Source: Actinoplanes aureus (GTDB lineage: Bacteria; Actinomycetota; Actinomycetes; Mycobacteriales; Micromonosporaceae). From it: DNA of 64,000 nucleotides. Made by a program: the position numbers and the translations under genes. Below are positions 1 to 9,366 of this stretch, in pieces. The stretch is from positions 35,542-99,541 of the forward strand of contig NZ_JADQTO010000033.1 in assembly GCF_015704865.1 (NCBI RefSeq). The letters run 5' to 3'. Position 1 is the first letter of the stretch, and each line of letters begins with the position of its first letter. Below the pieces are notes generated by a model that was given only the letters and a program-made list of their open reading frames with translations, did not search any database and was not told where the DNA came from.

Positions 1-76
1 CTTCCCGTGGGACGGTGACGGGTGGACCTGCACGACACGCAGGTTTTGACGGTGGTCGGCAGTCCGAGCTCGCTGA

Positions 77-193
77 CCACCCATAGCGCTCTGCGGCAAA
101 CTGATCTTCAAGGCGGACGCCGGCCTGTGGCCGAACCCCGACGCCTACAGCATCGACAACGAACTCCGGTCCGCCACCATCACCATCAGATAG
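77..193 (+). pseudogene. C-terminal remnant of an unidentified protein
   Basis: A short open frame runs from a stop at 74-76 to TAG at 191-193. It reads like the tail of a real protein (LIFKADAGLWPN, then SATITIR at the end), with high-GC third codon positions, but it has no usable start. The upstream sequence to the window edge is open only in other frames, so this looks like a frameshifted or truncated gene end. I do not recognise the family. It is only a guess that this is a gene relic and not a chance frame. Confidence 0.22.
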
Positions 194-219
194 CCATCAC
201 CTCCCTGAGCAGGCGATCG

Positions 220-1067
220 TCAGGTCGCCCGCTCAGGCAGGACGGCGGCGACCAGCTCCTGGTAGGCGGCGACGCCGTCCGGGTCGGTATAGCCGCCGGC
301 CGGAGCCGTGGTGGTGCCGAGGTACCAGTTGTCGAGTTGCCAGTAGGAGACGACCTGGAAGCCGTGCGTGGTCAGCCAGGTGCGGGAGGCGCGGATGGCC
401 GGGCCGCGGGAAGCGCGTACGCCCTGGTCGTCGTCGATGCCCCACTCCGGCAGGGTAAGGGGTTTGCCGAGGCCGCTGACGGCGTTGTACCAGCGGATCA
501 TGCCGGGTCGTTGCCGACGCTGACCGGGTTGTCGGGCTCGCTGCCGCGGGTGCTGGCCTGCCAGTAGAGATCGAAGCCGTACGCGTCGGCGTGGGTGGCC
601 GGGACGAGCCAGTCCTGAATCTCGTAGTTACCGCCGGTGCCGTTGTTGGTGACCTTTGTCGAGCCGGGACGCCACTGATACGACATGTAGATCGGTACGA
701 CGTTGAGTGCCGGGTTGAGAGCCTTGGCGAGGGCGTAGACGCGCTTGAATGCCGGTACGAACTGCGTACCCGTCATGTCGTTCTCGGGCTCGTGGAAGTA
801 GGTGAGAAAGATGCCTGCGGGCATCGCCGCGGCGATGTTCTGGATCTCGGTGTCGCAGCTGCCGGCAGCGACGGCGACCGGCGTGCACGTGGGCCCGCGG
901 CCGTCGGTCAGCTGGGCCGCGATATCGACCTGCCATTGCCGCGACGACGCCGATCCTGATAGCCGTCGATGGTGATCCGTCCGCAGAACGCGAACCGCAC
1001 CCCATGGCCACGTTCCGCCGGACGCCGACCACGGCGACGGCAGTCGCCCGGCGAGGAGCTCAGCCAC
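220..1067 (-). pseudogene. Frameshifted secreted glycosidase-like protein (GH26-like)
   Basis: Two overlapping minus-strand frames make one protein. The first (down to 498) contains GIFLTYFHEPEND, a TIM-barrel strand ending in a glutamate as in GH26-type mannanase-like proteins. The second (501-220) continues with the conserved-looking LTLPEWGIDDDQG (a likely second catalytic Glu) and SYWQLDNW near the end. They meet at an ATGA overlap, best explained by loss of one base just after ...GNDPA. Upstream of about 960 the sense frame also breaks up, so the N-terminus with its signal peptide is lost or scrambled. Family assignment rests on the HEPE and PEWG motifs alone. Whether the defect is real or a sequencing error cannot be told from the sequence. 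Confidence 0.55.
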
Positions 1068-1511
1068 GGCGTGAACAGATCGTCAGGTGCCGCAACGGGC
1101 GGAGTTAGGGATACGAACATGACGTCACCAACAGAAAGGAGCTGATACAAGGTGGCCATACCCCGATTGCCGCGCCGCCCACCGGCTTCTGCGCATGGTC
1201 ACTCAGACGAGCTACCAGCCGGGCCACAGTGCTACTGAGGGGCGTCCCGGGCAGGGCTTTCGCCACAGCGATCCGCCGAGGCCACGCAGGATGTCCACGT
1301 GGATCTGCGCCCCCAGTTGCTGCTGCCACCGGTCACCCCCGAACGATCACCGAGACCGCCACCGCGGTCAAGCACATCGCCGACCTGGTCGATAGCGACG
1401 AGCCCGTCACGTCACAGAAAGTAGCTATGAGACATGAGAAGGGCAGTCCCTGTTGGTGGCCGTGGAGTCACGTAGGGCGCCCTGACCGTCAGCGTGCCCT
1501 TCGGCCGGCCG
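1068..1511. other. Intergenic region, no gene seen
   Basis: About 440 bp between the broken glycosidase and the 3' end of the GH16 gene. Several short frames cross it on both strands, but none has a ribosome binding site with a recognisable protein. I see no RNA gene or clear terminator. Confidence 0.4.
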
Positions 1512-2861
1512 TCACGCGGCCTTCACGAAGTACTGCGCCGGAGTGCCGTTGCAGTCCCAGATCTGCAATCGGGTCCCGTTCGCTGTAGCGCCTGATGGCG
1601 AGTCGATGCACCTGTTGCTTTGCGGATTGCGCATCCGATTGCCTTCCTGCACCCAGTTCTGCGCCCCACTGCCGTTGCAGTCCCAGAGTTGAAGCTTGGC
1701 GCCATTGGCTGTGCTGCCGGCCTGGACGTCGAGGCAGCGGCCGAGGGTGCGGAGCGTCTGCCCGTTCCACGTCCACTGCTGGTCGATCGCCGCCGGGCCC
1801 TGGCAGCTCCACAACTGCACAGCCGCGCCGTTGCCACCCGTGTTGTCACCGGCCACGTCGACGCACTTGCCGCCGGGCCCGTTGATCTGCGTCGCGGGTC
1901 CCCCCGGGGTAGGCGGCGTCGTGCCCCCGCCGTCCTGGTAGTAGCGCACGTAGTCGATCGATGCGGTGAGCGGGAACTGGCTTTGCACGGGGTTCTGTCC
2001 GGGGTATGTGCCACCCAGCGCCAGGTTGAAGATGAGGTGGAACGGCTTGCGGAACTCCTCCAAGGTCGCCGGCGTGGTGTCGATGACATGCGTCTGTGCA
2101 CCGTCGATGTACCAGCGGATCTGCGAGGCGGTCCACTCGATCGCATAAACGTGGAAGGCCGCGGCGTTGTTGACGGCGGGGTTCGCGACGTAGTTGGCGT
2201 TCTGACCCGCTGTCCACGGGAACACGCCGGTCCGGACGTCCCAGAAGATGTTGTTCGTCACGGTCGCGTTCGCGTTCGCGTGTTCCATGATGTCGACCTC
2301 GCCGCAACTGGCCCAGTTGGTGGGCAGGCGGTCGTAATAGGTCTGGGCAGGGTTGTAGGCGCTGGTCGATGTCTCGTCGCAGGCGTCACCGAGCATCCAG
2401 AATGCCGGCCACGAGCCGGTGGCGGTCGGGAGCGCCATGCGCGCCTCGATGCGGCCGTACTGGAAGGATCGCTTCGTGTCCGTCGTCATGCGGCACGAGG
2501 TCTGGTAGAAGTTGCGGCCGTTGACGACGATCGGGGTCGTCAGCCAGTTGGCGCGCATTACGAGATTACCGCCGGACTGCGTGCAGTTCTCGGGGCGGTA
2601 CCACTCCCACTCGCCGTTGCCCCAGCCGTCGAAAGCATTGAGGCCGGGGTTGAGGCCGTTGCCGACGTTGTAGTTCCAGTTGGCGCTGCTGGGCGCGCCG
2701 GACCCGTTGAACTCGTCGGCCCACACGAGGTTCCACGCGGCGTGTGCGGGCTGCTGCTGGACGACCGCGCTGCCGACGAGTGCGGTAGCGGCCGCGGTGA
2801 GGAGGACCATGAAGCGCCGGCGGATGCGTGACAGCGCTCGGTCCGCGAAACCTGCATTCAT
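1512..2861 (-). CDS. Secreted GH16 endo-beta-1,3-glucanase with ricin-type CBM13
   Basis: Predicted extracellular laminarinase-type enzyme of 449 residues. I chose the ATG at 2861; the longer frame to 2939 adds a non-signal-like N-terminus. Residues 1-41 are a signal peptide (twin-Arg-rich start, Ala-rich core, AxA cleavage after PAHA). The GH16 jelly-roll follows, with the family signature EVDIME at about residues 188-193: Glu188 as nucleophile and Glu193 as acid/base. After a Gly/Pro/Thr linker a CBM13 (ricin B-like trefoil) carries three QLWDC/QIWDCNG-type repeats up to the C-terminus. Two GTAAACATT direct repeats upstream may be its regulator site. The gene is intact, flanked by decayed genes on both sides. 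GH16 is certain; laminarin specificity is inferred. Confidence 0.92.
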   Translation of the reverse strand: MNAGFADRALSRIRRRFMVLLTAAATALVGSAVVQQQPAHAAWNLVWADEFNGSGAPSSANWNYNVGNGLNPGLNAFDGWGNGEWEWYRPENCTQSGGNLVMRANWLTTPIVVNGRNFYQTSCRMTTDTKRSFQYGRIEARMALPTATGSWPAFWMLGDACDETSTSAYNPAQTYYDRLPTNWASCGEVDIMEHANANATVTNNIFWDVRTGVFPWTAGQNANYVANPAVNNAAAFHVYAIEWTASQIRWYIDGAQTHVIDTTPATLEEFRKPFHLIFNLALGGTYPGQNPVQSQFPLTASIDYVRYYQDGGGTTPPTPGGPATQINGPGGKCVDVAGDNTGGNGAAVQLWSCQGPAAIDQQWTWNGQTLRTLGRCLDVQAGSTANGAKLQLWDCNGSGAQNWVQEGNRMRNPQSNRCIDSPSGATANGTRLQIWDCNGTPAQYFVKAA

Positions 2862-2931
2862 TGTCACGGAGAACGTCCTCTCATACGGAGTCGTTCGATC
2901 TACTGCGAGGGGCGACATGAGACGCGTTTCT

Positions 2932-2954
2932 GTAAACATTATTACGTAAACATT
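2932..2954. promoter_or_regulatory. Direct repeat GTAAACATT x2 upstream of the GH16 gene
   Basis: GTAAACATT occurs at 2932-2940 and again at 2946-2954, a 14-bp period, about 70 bp upstream of the GH16 start. This AT-rich patch stands out from the GC-rich surroundings. The repeat is seen directly; its role as a regulator binding site is inferred from position. Confidence 0.4.
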
Positions 2955-3151
2955 TCCAACTGTCGATGCGACGGGACGGCACTCTCAGACCGAGCCTAGG
3001 AAAGTACCTGGCGGTTGTTCCGGTTTGTTGCGTTTGCGCCCGGGGAGGCGGACGGCACGGCCTGTGACCGCTCCGCCACTCGGGGTCGTTCGTGCGGCTG
3101 CGCACCCGGTGTCCGGCGTGCCGGGCACCGGGTGCGCCGACACTCGGCGCG

Positions 3152-3561
3152 TCAGGGACCGAACTCGTCGGAGTCGACGGCCGCCTGTTCGCCTCGGTCG
3201 AGCGTGATCAGGTCGGCCATCTCGGCGTCGGACAGCGCGAAGCCGGACACGTGGAGATTGCTCCGAAGGCGCTGGGGGTCGCTCGACTTGGGGATCGGCA
3301 CGAGCCCTTGTTGCACGTGCCAGCGCAGCACGATCTGCGGGGGCGTCCGGCCGTGCGCCGCGGCGAGCCCGGCCACGAGCGGTACCGTCAGCGCGTCGAC
3401 GTCGCCGCCACCGAGAGGCGCCCGCGACTGCGTGAGGACACCGTGCGCGGCGTGGAAGGCGCTGCCGGTCGCGACACGAGCGGGTTCAGCTGGATCTGGT
3501 TGACGTCCGGCACCAGTCCGGCCTCGTCCAGCAGCCGTCGCAGATGCGCCGGCTTAAACTA
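3152..3561 (-). pseudogene. Aldo/keto reductase, 3' remnant
   Basis: Only the C-terminal half of an aldo/keto reductase survives. The first frame reads DEAGLVPDVNQIQLNPLVSR (the barrel strand before the substrate loop). A frameshift near 3480 then leads into FHAAHGVLTQSRAPLG and the conserved LRWHVQQGLVPIPKSS, ending LSDAEMADLITLDRG. The catalytic Asp/Tyr/Lys/His region is missing because the gene stops at about 3561, twenty bases from the left end of the MITE-like element at 3582. No matching N-terminal half is found beyond that element, so a deletion accompanied the insertion. Non-functional. Confidence 0.8.
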
Positions 3562-3581
3562 GACGTACCGACGGCTCGCAC

Positions 3582-3787
3582 GGGCTCTGTTGCATTAAGG
3601 CTTCGTCAAGATCGTTCGCCGCAAAGTCTCCGGCGAGATCGACTTGCGGCGGTCCGCTTTATAGCGCAGATCGGGCAAAGTACTCAGGGCCAGTCACCGA
3701 TACAGCAACTCGATCTGCCCCGCGCTGAGATCATCCGGAGGATTTGCGGACCTCGCGACGCTGGAGCGCTAAATGCAACATAGCCCT
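3582..3787. mobile_element. 206-bp MITE-like element with terminal inverted repeats
   Basis: The left end reads GGGCTCTGTTGCATTAA (3582-3598). The right end, read on the minus strand from 3787, is GGGCTATGTTGCATTTA, so 15 of 17 positions match as inverted repeats. The interior is AT-richer than its surroundings and has no long frame, only a possible short transposase scrap on the minus strand. The GGGCT(C/A)TGTTGCA ends resemble those of IS elements. No target duplication is evident. It lies next to the truncated aldo/keto reductase. Confidence 0.6.
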
Positions 3788-3913
3788 GGGAAATGCTGGG
3801 CCCGGACCGGGAAGATCAGCCGAGCTGGTGAAGGCGCGGCAGGCGGCCGGCTCTGACACGGCCGGACTCTGACACGGCCGGCGGCTGCGTGCGGTCCGCC
3901 ATCACGAGAGCGA

Positions 3914-4708
3914 TCAGGTTGTCACGTTGAGCCAGCCGCCGTCGATGTAGTAGGTGGAGCCCACCGCGTACGCCGCCCGTGGCGAGCAGAGGAAGACGAA
4001 GAAGTCGGCGATCTCCTCCGGCGTGGCGAACCGCCCGATCGGCGCCTTCTCCTCCGCGATCCGCTGCAGGTACTCCTCCCAGCTCTGCGGGGTGCCGTCG
4101 GTGAGCTGCTTCGCGGTCTTCACCCAGTCCCCGGTCATCACCAGGCCCGGGTTCACGGCGTTGACCCGGATGTTGTCGGCGATCAACTCGTTCGCCAGGC
4201 ATTTCGAGAACATCACCAGCGCGGCCTTCGTGACGTTGTAGATCGGCTCGTACCCGAGCGGCTGGGTGGCGCATATCGACGCGTTGTGCAGGATGACCCC
4301 GCCGCCGCGGGCCTTCATACCGGGCGCGAGGGCCCGGGCCAGGCGGACCGCCGCCATCACGTGCAGATCCCAGTACGCCTGCCAGCGCTCGTCCGGCGCG
4401 GTGAGGATCTTCTCCTCGCTGCCGGTGCCGGCGTTGTTGATCAGGAGGTCGGCGCCACCGTATTCGCGTGTCACGGCGGCGGCGAGCTCAGCCACGCCCT
4501 CGGGAACGCTCAGATCAGCGGGGACGGCGATTGCCCGTACCCCGAAATCGGTTGTGATCGTGTCGGTGGCCGCCTCGAGGCGCGCCGCATCGCGGGCGCA
4601 CAACGCTACGTGCGTTCCTTCGGCCGCAAGGCCGCGGGCGATCGCCAGGCCGATGCCGGCGCTCCCGCCGGTGACGACGGCAACCTTGCCGGTGAGCTGC
4701 AGGTCCAT
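3914..4708 (-). CDS. Short-chain dehydrogenase/reductase (SDR), classical
   Basis: 264 residues, the usual length for a classical cytosolic SDR. The Rossmann motif TGGSAGIG (residues about 14-21) binds NAD(P)H, NNAG follows at about 91-94, and the catalytic YNVTK supplies Tyr and Lys, preceded by a Ser-containing strand (HNASICA). The C-terminal NPGLVMTGDW and GSTYYIDGGW segments are typical of the family. A MITE scar and an aldo/keto reductase remnant lie downstream; no operon partner is seen. The substrate cannot be deduced. The frame is intact and begins at ATG 4708. Confidence 0.9.
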   Translation of the reverse strand: MDLQLTGKVAVVTGGSAGIGLAIARGLAAEGTHVALCARDAARLEAATDTITTDFGVRAIAVPADLSVPEGVAELAAAVTREYGGADLLINNAGTGSEEKILTAPDERWQAYWDLHVMAAVRLARALAPGMKARGGGVILHNASICATQPLGYEPIYNVTKAALVMFSKCLANELIADNIRVNAVNPGLVMTGDWVKTAKQLTDGTPQSWEEYLQRIAEEKAPIGRFATPEEIADFFVFLCSPRAAYAVGSTYYIDGGWLNVTT

Positions 4709-5237
4709 GCGGCGGGTATATCACGCCGGCTGAGCCGCCGGCCCCCCGGTTGTGAAGCGGTTCCTCGATGTCCTCGCCTCACAACCGGACGCTGACGTCA
4801 GGGAATGGCTGTGGTGTTGAAGGCGAATCTGGCTGTCGAGTCGGCGATGGCGTCGGCGTTGACGTCCAACGCGGTCGTGGTCCGGTCGCTGCAATCCGCC
4901 CCGGCGACCAGATGGCTGTGAACAGGGCGGATGAGGTTTTCGGCATCCGCAACCTTCCACAACGCGTTCCGAGCGCAGAAGAACGCCCTGATTTTCATCG
5001 ACCAACTCGTCGACCAGGGACTATCGGCAGGCTCTCGGATGACCAGTCACAGGGCGCTCGGCGCGTCTATTCGGACAGCTCACGACGCCAGCTCGACGAG
5101 CTGAAGGATCGGCATGCCAGCGAGCACTGGGCCCGCATCCTGGCATCTCCGTTCTCGCTTCCCCTCCCACCGCTGCCCGCGACGTCGAAGGAGCGAGCTG
5201 GTTTCGCCGACGCGTTAAAGGTGGTGGCCTCAGCCAG
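4709..5237. other. Intergenic region with unassigned frame fragments
   Basis: About 530 bp. A plus-strand frame to 5241 and a minus-strand frame 4998-4798 look partly protein-like but are overlapping and short, and I recognise neither. Likely decayed coding DNA: it borders a truncated serine hydrolase. Confidence 0.3.
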
Positions 5238-5333
5238 TTAATCGCCCATCCCGACGGCAACCGCGGCCCCGGGCACCCCATGCCGCCGAGCGGCCCGATC
5301 GATCCATCCTTGAAGATCCGGCAGAAGCATCAT
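5238..5333 (-). pseudogene. N-terminal stub of a beta-lactamase-like serine hydrolase
   Basis: A 31-codon frame beginning ATGATG at 5333 reads LQGWIDRAARRHGVPGAAVAVG and then stops. This matches the start of class-C beta-lactamase / D-aminopeptidase-type serine hydrolases, where a helix and the VPGAAVAV strand come before the SxxK motif. The SxxK part and everything after it are missing. The break coincides with a TTAA at the end of a plus-strand frame. Family call moderate; clearly non-functional. Confidence 0.45.
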
Positions 5334-5529
5334 ATCGAGCAACGTACCTGTCAGCCGCGTGCGTCCGGCAATTGTGCAACGCCGGGCTGTGCACAATCGG
5401 CTGACCTGCGTGAACAACTTCTCTTGTGCACGATCGCCGCCGGGCTGTTCCGCGGCTGCGGCCGGAGCCGGAACCCTCCTTCGCAAACGGCCGCGACAAG
5501 CCGGTCGGCAACGTGGGAGGGGGCGCGTC

Positions 5530-8500
5530 ATGCTGCGCGCGTTGTTGTCTGCCGCACTCGTAGCGGCAATGGCGGTGGTGGCTCCGGCCGGTCCGGCGGC
5601 GAGCGCCCCGGCCTGCGCCGAGGTGGCCGCCGGGGAATCCCGGGCACTGGCGCTGGCCGGGCAGTGCCGGCGGGAAGTAGTCGTCGCGGAGTCGAGAACA
5701 GAGCTGACCCAGGTGGTCGCGCGGCCGGACGGCCGGTTGACGTTCGAGTCGGCGGTGGTGCCGCAGCGGGCGCGGACCCGCGGCGGCGGCTGGGCCGATG
5801 TGGATCTCCGCCTGGCGCGCGGTGCGGACGGGCGGCTGCGACCGGCGGCGTCGGTCGCGGACGTCAGCTTCAGCGGTGGCGACGGCCCGCTGATCTCGGT
5901 GACCCGGCGCGGGCAGGAAATGACGCTGTCGTGGCCGGAGAAGCTGCCGGAGCCGAAGATTTCCGGTGACTCGGCGACGTACCCGGGCGTGCTGCCCGGC
6001 GTCGACCTGATGGTGCGGGCGACGTACACCGGGTTCACCCACACGCTCGTGGTCCGCACCGCCGAGGCGGCGGCCAACCCGGCGGTACGTGCCACCAAGC
6101 TGACCGTGGGCGGCGATGTGGCACTGAACCAGGACACGGACGGCACCCTGCGGGCCACTGCCGGCGGCGCACCGGTGGCCGAGGCGGCACCCGCACTGAT
6201 GTGGGACTCGAGGGCCGGTTCCGGGGCCCGTTCGACGGCACTGGCGGCCGGTGATGTCGCGAAGGTGGCGCGGGTCCGTACCGAAGTCTCCGGGAAGACC
6301 CTGGTGCTGAAGGCCGACGCGAAGGTCCTCGACGCCAAGGACCGGGTGTTCCCGATCTTCATCGACCCGGACTGGTCGGTGTTCAAGAGCAAGTGGGCGT
6401 ACGCGACGAACAACGGGGCGACCAACGACCTCAGCAGTGCCCGGGTGGGCCGCAACCCGGACTCCGGCGCGCTGTACCGGTCGTATTTCGCCTTCCCGAC
6501 CACGGCCAACGGCGTCCACCTCGGCGGCAAGTACATCCATGCGGCCCGGGTGGAGATGAAGCTGGACCACTCGTGGGGCTGCGCGTCGACCCCGTCGTCG
6601 CTTTACCACACCTCGGCGATCAACTCCATACCGAAGGCGAGCTGGTCGGGGATGGCGCTGTGGACGTACCTGGGTGAGGCGTGGGGGAGCGCCAACGAGG
6701 CCGGCGGGTGCAACCCGCCGCGGCCGGACATGTACATGAACTTCCAGAGCGCCAACCTGAACGCCATCATCCAGCAGGCCGCGAACGACTGGTGGGGTGA
6801 GGTGAACGTCGCGCTGACCGCCCGCGACAGCAGCCACGGCGGCGAGTCGGTGCAGGCGCGGTGGAAGCGGTTCTTCCCGAACGACGCCAAGCTGGTCGTC
6901 GACTACGACTCGGTGCCCACCCCGCCGACCGGCCTGCAGGTCGCCGGGGTGGCCTGCCCGGAGAGCGGCGTGCTGTCGGTCGGCACCTACACCCCGACGC
7001 TGTCGGCGATCCTGCCCGACGCCGACTCCCAGACGATCATGGGCTACTTTGAGTACGTCGAGGTCCCCGCCTCGGGCAACCCGGACGACGCCACGGTGCG
7101 CACCAACCCCAAACCCGACCCGGTCGCGACCGCGAACACCCGTGCCTCCACCGCGCCGATCACGATCGTGCAGGGCAAGACGTACGCCTTCCACGTGACC
7201 TCGAAGGATCCCGCGCCGTACAACCGGTGGAGCGGCTGGGGCCCGTGGTGCAAGTTCGCCGTGGACACCACGGTTCCCGGCGGGCCGGAGATCAGCTCGA
7301 CCACCCCGCAGGGCGCAGGCCGTCCCGTCACGTTCGTCTTCCACACCACCGAGTCCGACGTGGTCAAGTTCCGCTACGGCTGGTCCAGCCCGCCCGCCAC
7401 CGAGGTCGCCGCCACCACGGGCGTCAACAAGGACGCGACAGTCACGCTGACCGCGCCCCGCTTCGGCAAGAACACCCTCTGGGTCCGCAGCATCGACGCC
7501 ACCGGCAACCTCGGCAACCTCAACTCGCACACGATCACCGTCGGCCGGCCGTCACCGCCCGTCGCCAGCTGGGGCCTGGAGACCTACCCCGGGATCACCC
7601 AAGCGCAGGCACTGACCGACCGGCATCCCGGCCGGGCCGGTGACACCCCGCTGGCCTCCACCGGGCACTCCCCGGTGGAGTGGACGGACGACACGCACCT
7701 GGTCGGCGGCAAGGTCGCCTACTTCAACCGCAACTCGAACCTGTCCACGACCACTCCGATCGTCAACACCACGGGCAGCTTCAGCGTGGCGGCGTGGGCC
7801 CGGCTCATGGACGACAACCCGGCCACCCCCGCGCCCGATCTGCCCGATGGCAACCGTACGGTGGCCGGGCAGTCCGGCACGCACCGCAGCGCGCTGTTCT
7901 TCGGCTACCGCATCGTCGACGGACAGCCGCGGTGGGGCCTCTACCTGCCCGGCGGCGACCTCGACCCGAGCGGCACCACGATCGCCTCGCCCAACCTGGT
8001 CACTACGGCCGACATCGGCCGGTGGGTGCACCTGGCCGCCGTCTACGACGCCGCGACCAAGCAGATGAGCCTGTACGTCGACGGCACGCTCGCCGGCTCC
8101 CGGACGGTGATGGCGGTGCCGTTCAACGCGGCCGGCGCCTTCACGGTGGGCGCCGCGCTGTGGTCGGGCGAGGGCGGCAGCGCGGTGATGGCCGACCACT
8201 GGCTCGGGCAGATCGCCGACGTGCAGGTCTTCGACCGGGTGCTGCTGGCCGAGGACTTCACCGGCCAGCTCGCCTCCGATCCGCAGTCCGGGGGCTTCAA
8301 CGAGCCAGGCATCCTGACCCCGGTCCAGGTCGGCTCGTGGAACTTCAACGCGGCCGTGCCCTGCTACGACGCCAGCGTCCCGGACACCTGCGAGGCGCCC
8401 GACTCGGCCACCTCGTTCAACCGGTGGCTGGCGCTGAGCCGCGGCGTCGACGTCGGCGCCGGCCGGACCACCGGCGAGGCCGGCATCTGGCTGGACGACA

Positions 8501-9354
8501 AATACTTCCCGGACCAGCAAGCACAGGTGGAAACCACCGAGGAGTACGGCCGCAGCGCGATCAAGACGGGCGGTGGATGGCAGGACGCGCCGGTTCTGCG
8601 TACCGATCAGGCTTTCACGGTTTCTGCCTGGGTGATGCCGACCGACCTGACGGCGAACCGCACCGTTGTCGCCGCTCAGGACGCGACCGCGATCACCTAT
8701 GACGCGGCCGCCGGGCGGTGGCGGTTCCGGCTCGGCAACACCAGCGTCGACTCGGCCGAGGCGCCCGACGCCAACGTCTGGACCCACCTGGCGGCGGCCC
8801 ACGATGCCGGGCGCAAGCAGATCCGTCTGTACGTCAACGGGAAGCTCAGCGGTACGAAGACGCTCACCGCGGCGGCCCCGAACGTGAGCGGGCGGCTGCT
8901 GGTCGGCCGCGGACCGTTCGGCGGCCAGTGGACCGGCGGCGTCGACGAGGTGGCCGTCTTCCAGGGCGCGCTCACCGACACCACAGTGGCCACGCAGTAC
9001 CAGGCCCAGATCGGTCCGGAGCCCGGCGCCAACGCACTGCTGCGTGGCACCCGGTTGAACGCCGGCGATTCGATCCCGTCGGACGTCGGCGACTTCGAGC
9101 TGCGCATGCAGAGCGACGGCAACCTGGTCGTCGCCCAGGGCGGCACGACCGTCTGGGACACCCGCACGTGGGGCAACCCAGGCGCCTATTGCTACGTGCA
9201 GAGCGACGGCAACTTCGTCGTCTACCGCAGCGACGGCACGCCGTTGTGGGACACCCGCACGTGGGGCACCGGCGCCGACCGCCTCCTCCTGAAGAGCGAC
9301 GGTGACCTGCTGCTGCAGGACGCCGCCGGCCGTGTCCTGTGGCGCCGAGCGTAA
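5530..9354 (+). CDS. Large secreted DNRLRE/LamG/B-lectin protein preceding RHS protein
   Basis: 1274 residues from ATG 5530, which has GGGAGGGGG about 10 bases upstream; the frame is open further 5' but without a signal. A signal peptide (residues 1-26, ending AASA) is followed by a beta-rich region, a DNRLRE-like domain (about 285-460), a fibronectin-like stretch, and two LamG/concanavalin-like domains (about 680-915 and 935-1157) with SVAAWARL and TVSAWVMP strands. A C-terminal bulb-lectin domain (about 1167-1274) has MQSDGNLVV and VQSDGNFVVY, matching the mannose-binding QxDxNxVxY pattern. The gene ends 12 bp before the RHS protein and is probably co-transcribed with it. Such pairs are common in actinobacteria. 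The lectin modules suggest surface or glycan attachment; the function is unproven. Confidence 0.85.
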   Translation: MLRALLSAALVAAMAVVAPAGPAASAPACAEVAAGESRALALAGQCRREVVVAESRTELTQVVARPDGRLTFESAVVPQRARTRGGGWADVDLRLARGADGRLRPAASVADVSFSGGDGPLISVTRRGQEMTLSWPEKLPEPKISGDSATYPGVLPGVDLMVRATYTGFTHTLVVRTAEAAANPAVRATKLTVGGDVALNQDTDGTLRATAGGAPVAEAAPALMWDSRAGSGARSTALAAGDVAKVARVRTEVSGKTLVLKADAKVLDAKDRVFPIFIDPDWSVFKSKWAYATNNGATNDLSSARVGRNPDSGALYRSYFAFPTTANGVHLGGKYIHAARVEMKLDHSWGCASTPSSLYHTSAINSIPKASWSGMALWTYLGEAWGSANEAGGCNPPRPDMYMNFQSANLNAIIQQAANDWWGEVNVALTARDSSHGGESVQARWKRFFPNDAKLVVDYDSVPTPPTGLQVAGVACPESGVLSVGTYTPTLSAILPDADSQTIMGYFEYVEVPASGNPDDATVRTNPKPDPVATANTRASTAPITIVQGKTYAFHVTSKDPAPYNRWSGWGPWCKFAVDTTVPGGPEISSTTPQGAGRPVTFVFHTTESDVVKFRYGWSSPPATEVAATTGVNKDATVTLTAPRFGKNTLWVRSIDATGNLGNLNSHTITVGRPSPPVASWGLETYPGITQAQALTDRHPGRAGDTPLASTGHSPVEWTDDTHLVGGKVAYFNRNSNLSTTTPIVNTTGSFSVAAWARLMDDNPATPAPDLPDGNRTVAGQSGTHRSALFFGYRIVDGQPRWGLYLPGGDLDPSGTTIASPNLVTTADIGRWVHLAAVYDAATKQMSLYVDGTLAGSRTVMAVPFNAAGAFTVGAALWSGEGGSAVMADHWLGQIADVQVFDRVLLAEDFTGQLASDPQSGGFNEPGILTPVQVGSWNFNAAVPCYDASVPDTCEAPDSATSFNRWLALSRGVDVGAGRTTGEAGIWLDDKYFPDQQAQVETTEEYGRSAIKTGGGWQDAPVLRTDQAFTVSAWVMPTDLTANRTVVAAQDATAITYDAAAGRWRFRLGNTSVDSAEAPDANVWTHLAAAHDAGRKQIRLYVNGKLSGTKTLTAAAPNVSGRLLVGRGPFGGQWTGGVDEVAVFQGALTDTTVATQYQAQIGPEPGANALLRGTRLNAGDSIPSDVGDFELRMQSDGNLVVAQGGTTVWDTRTWGNPGAYCYVQSDGNFVVYRSDGTPLWDTRTWGTGADRLLLKSDGDLLLQDAAGRVLWRRA

Positions 9355-9366
9355 GGGAGAGATTCG

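Noticed and set aside
1229..1588. Plus-strand frame with ITETATAVKHIADLVDSDEP
   Set aside because: Looks partly protein-like but has no start signal, overlaps the end of the GH16 gene and matches no family I know.
5230..7530. 766-codon minus-strand frame antisense to the LamG gene
   Set aside because: Composition is that of a shadow frame (Arg/Gly/Val runs, no motif), and the plus-strand gene has clear domains and a ribosome site.
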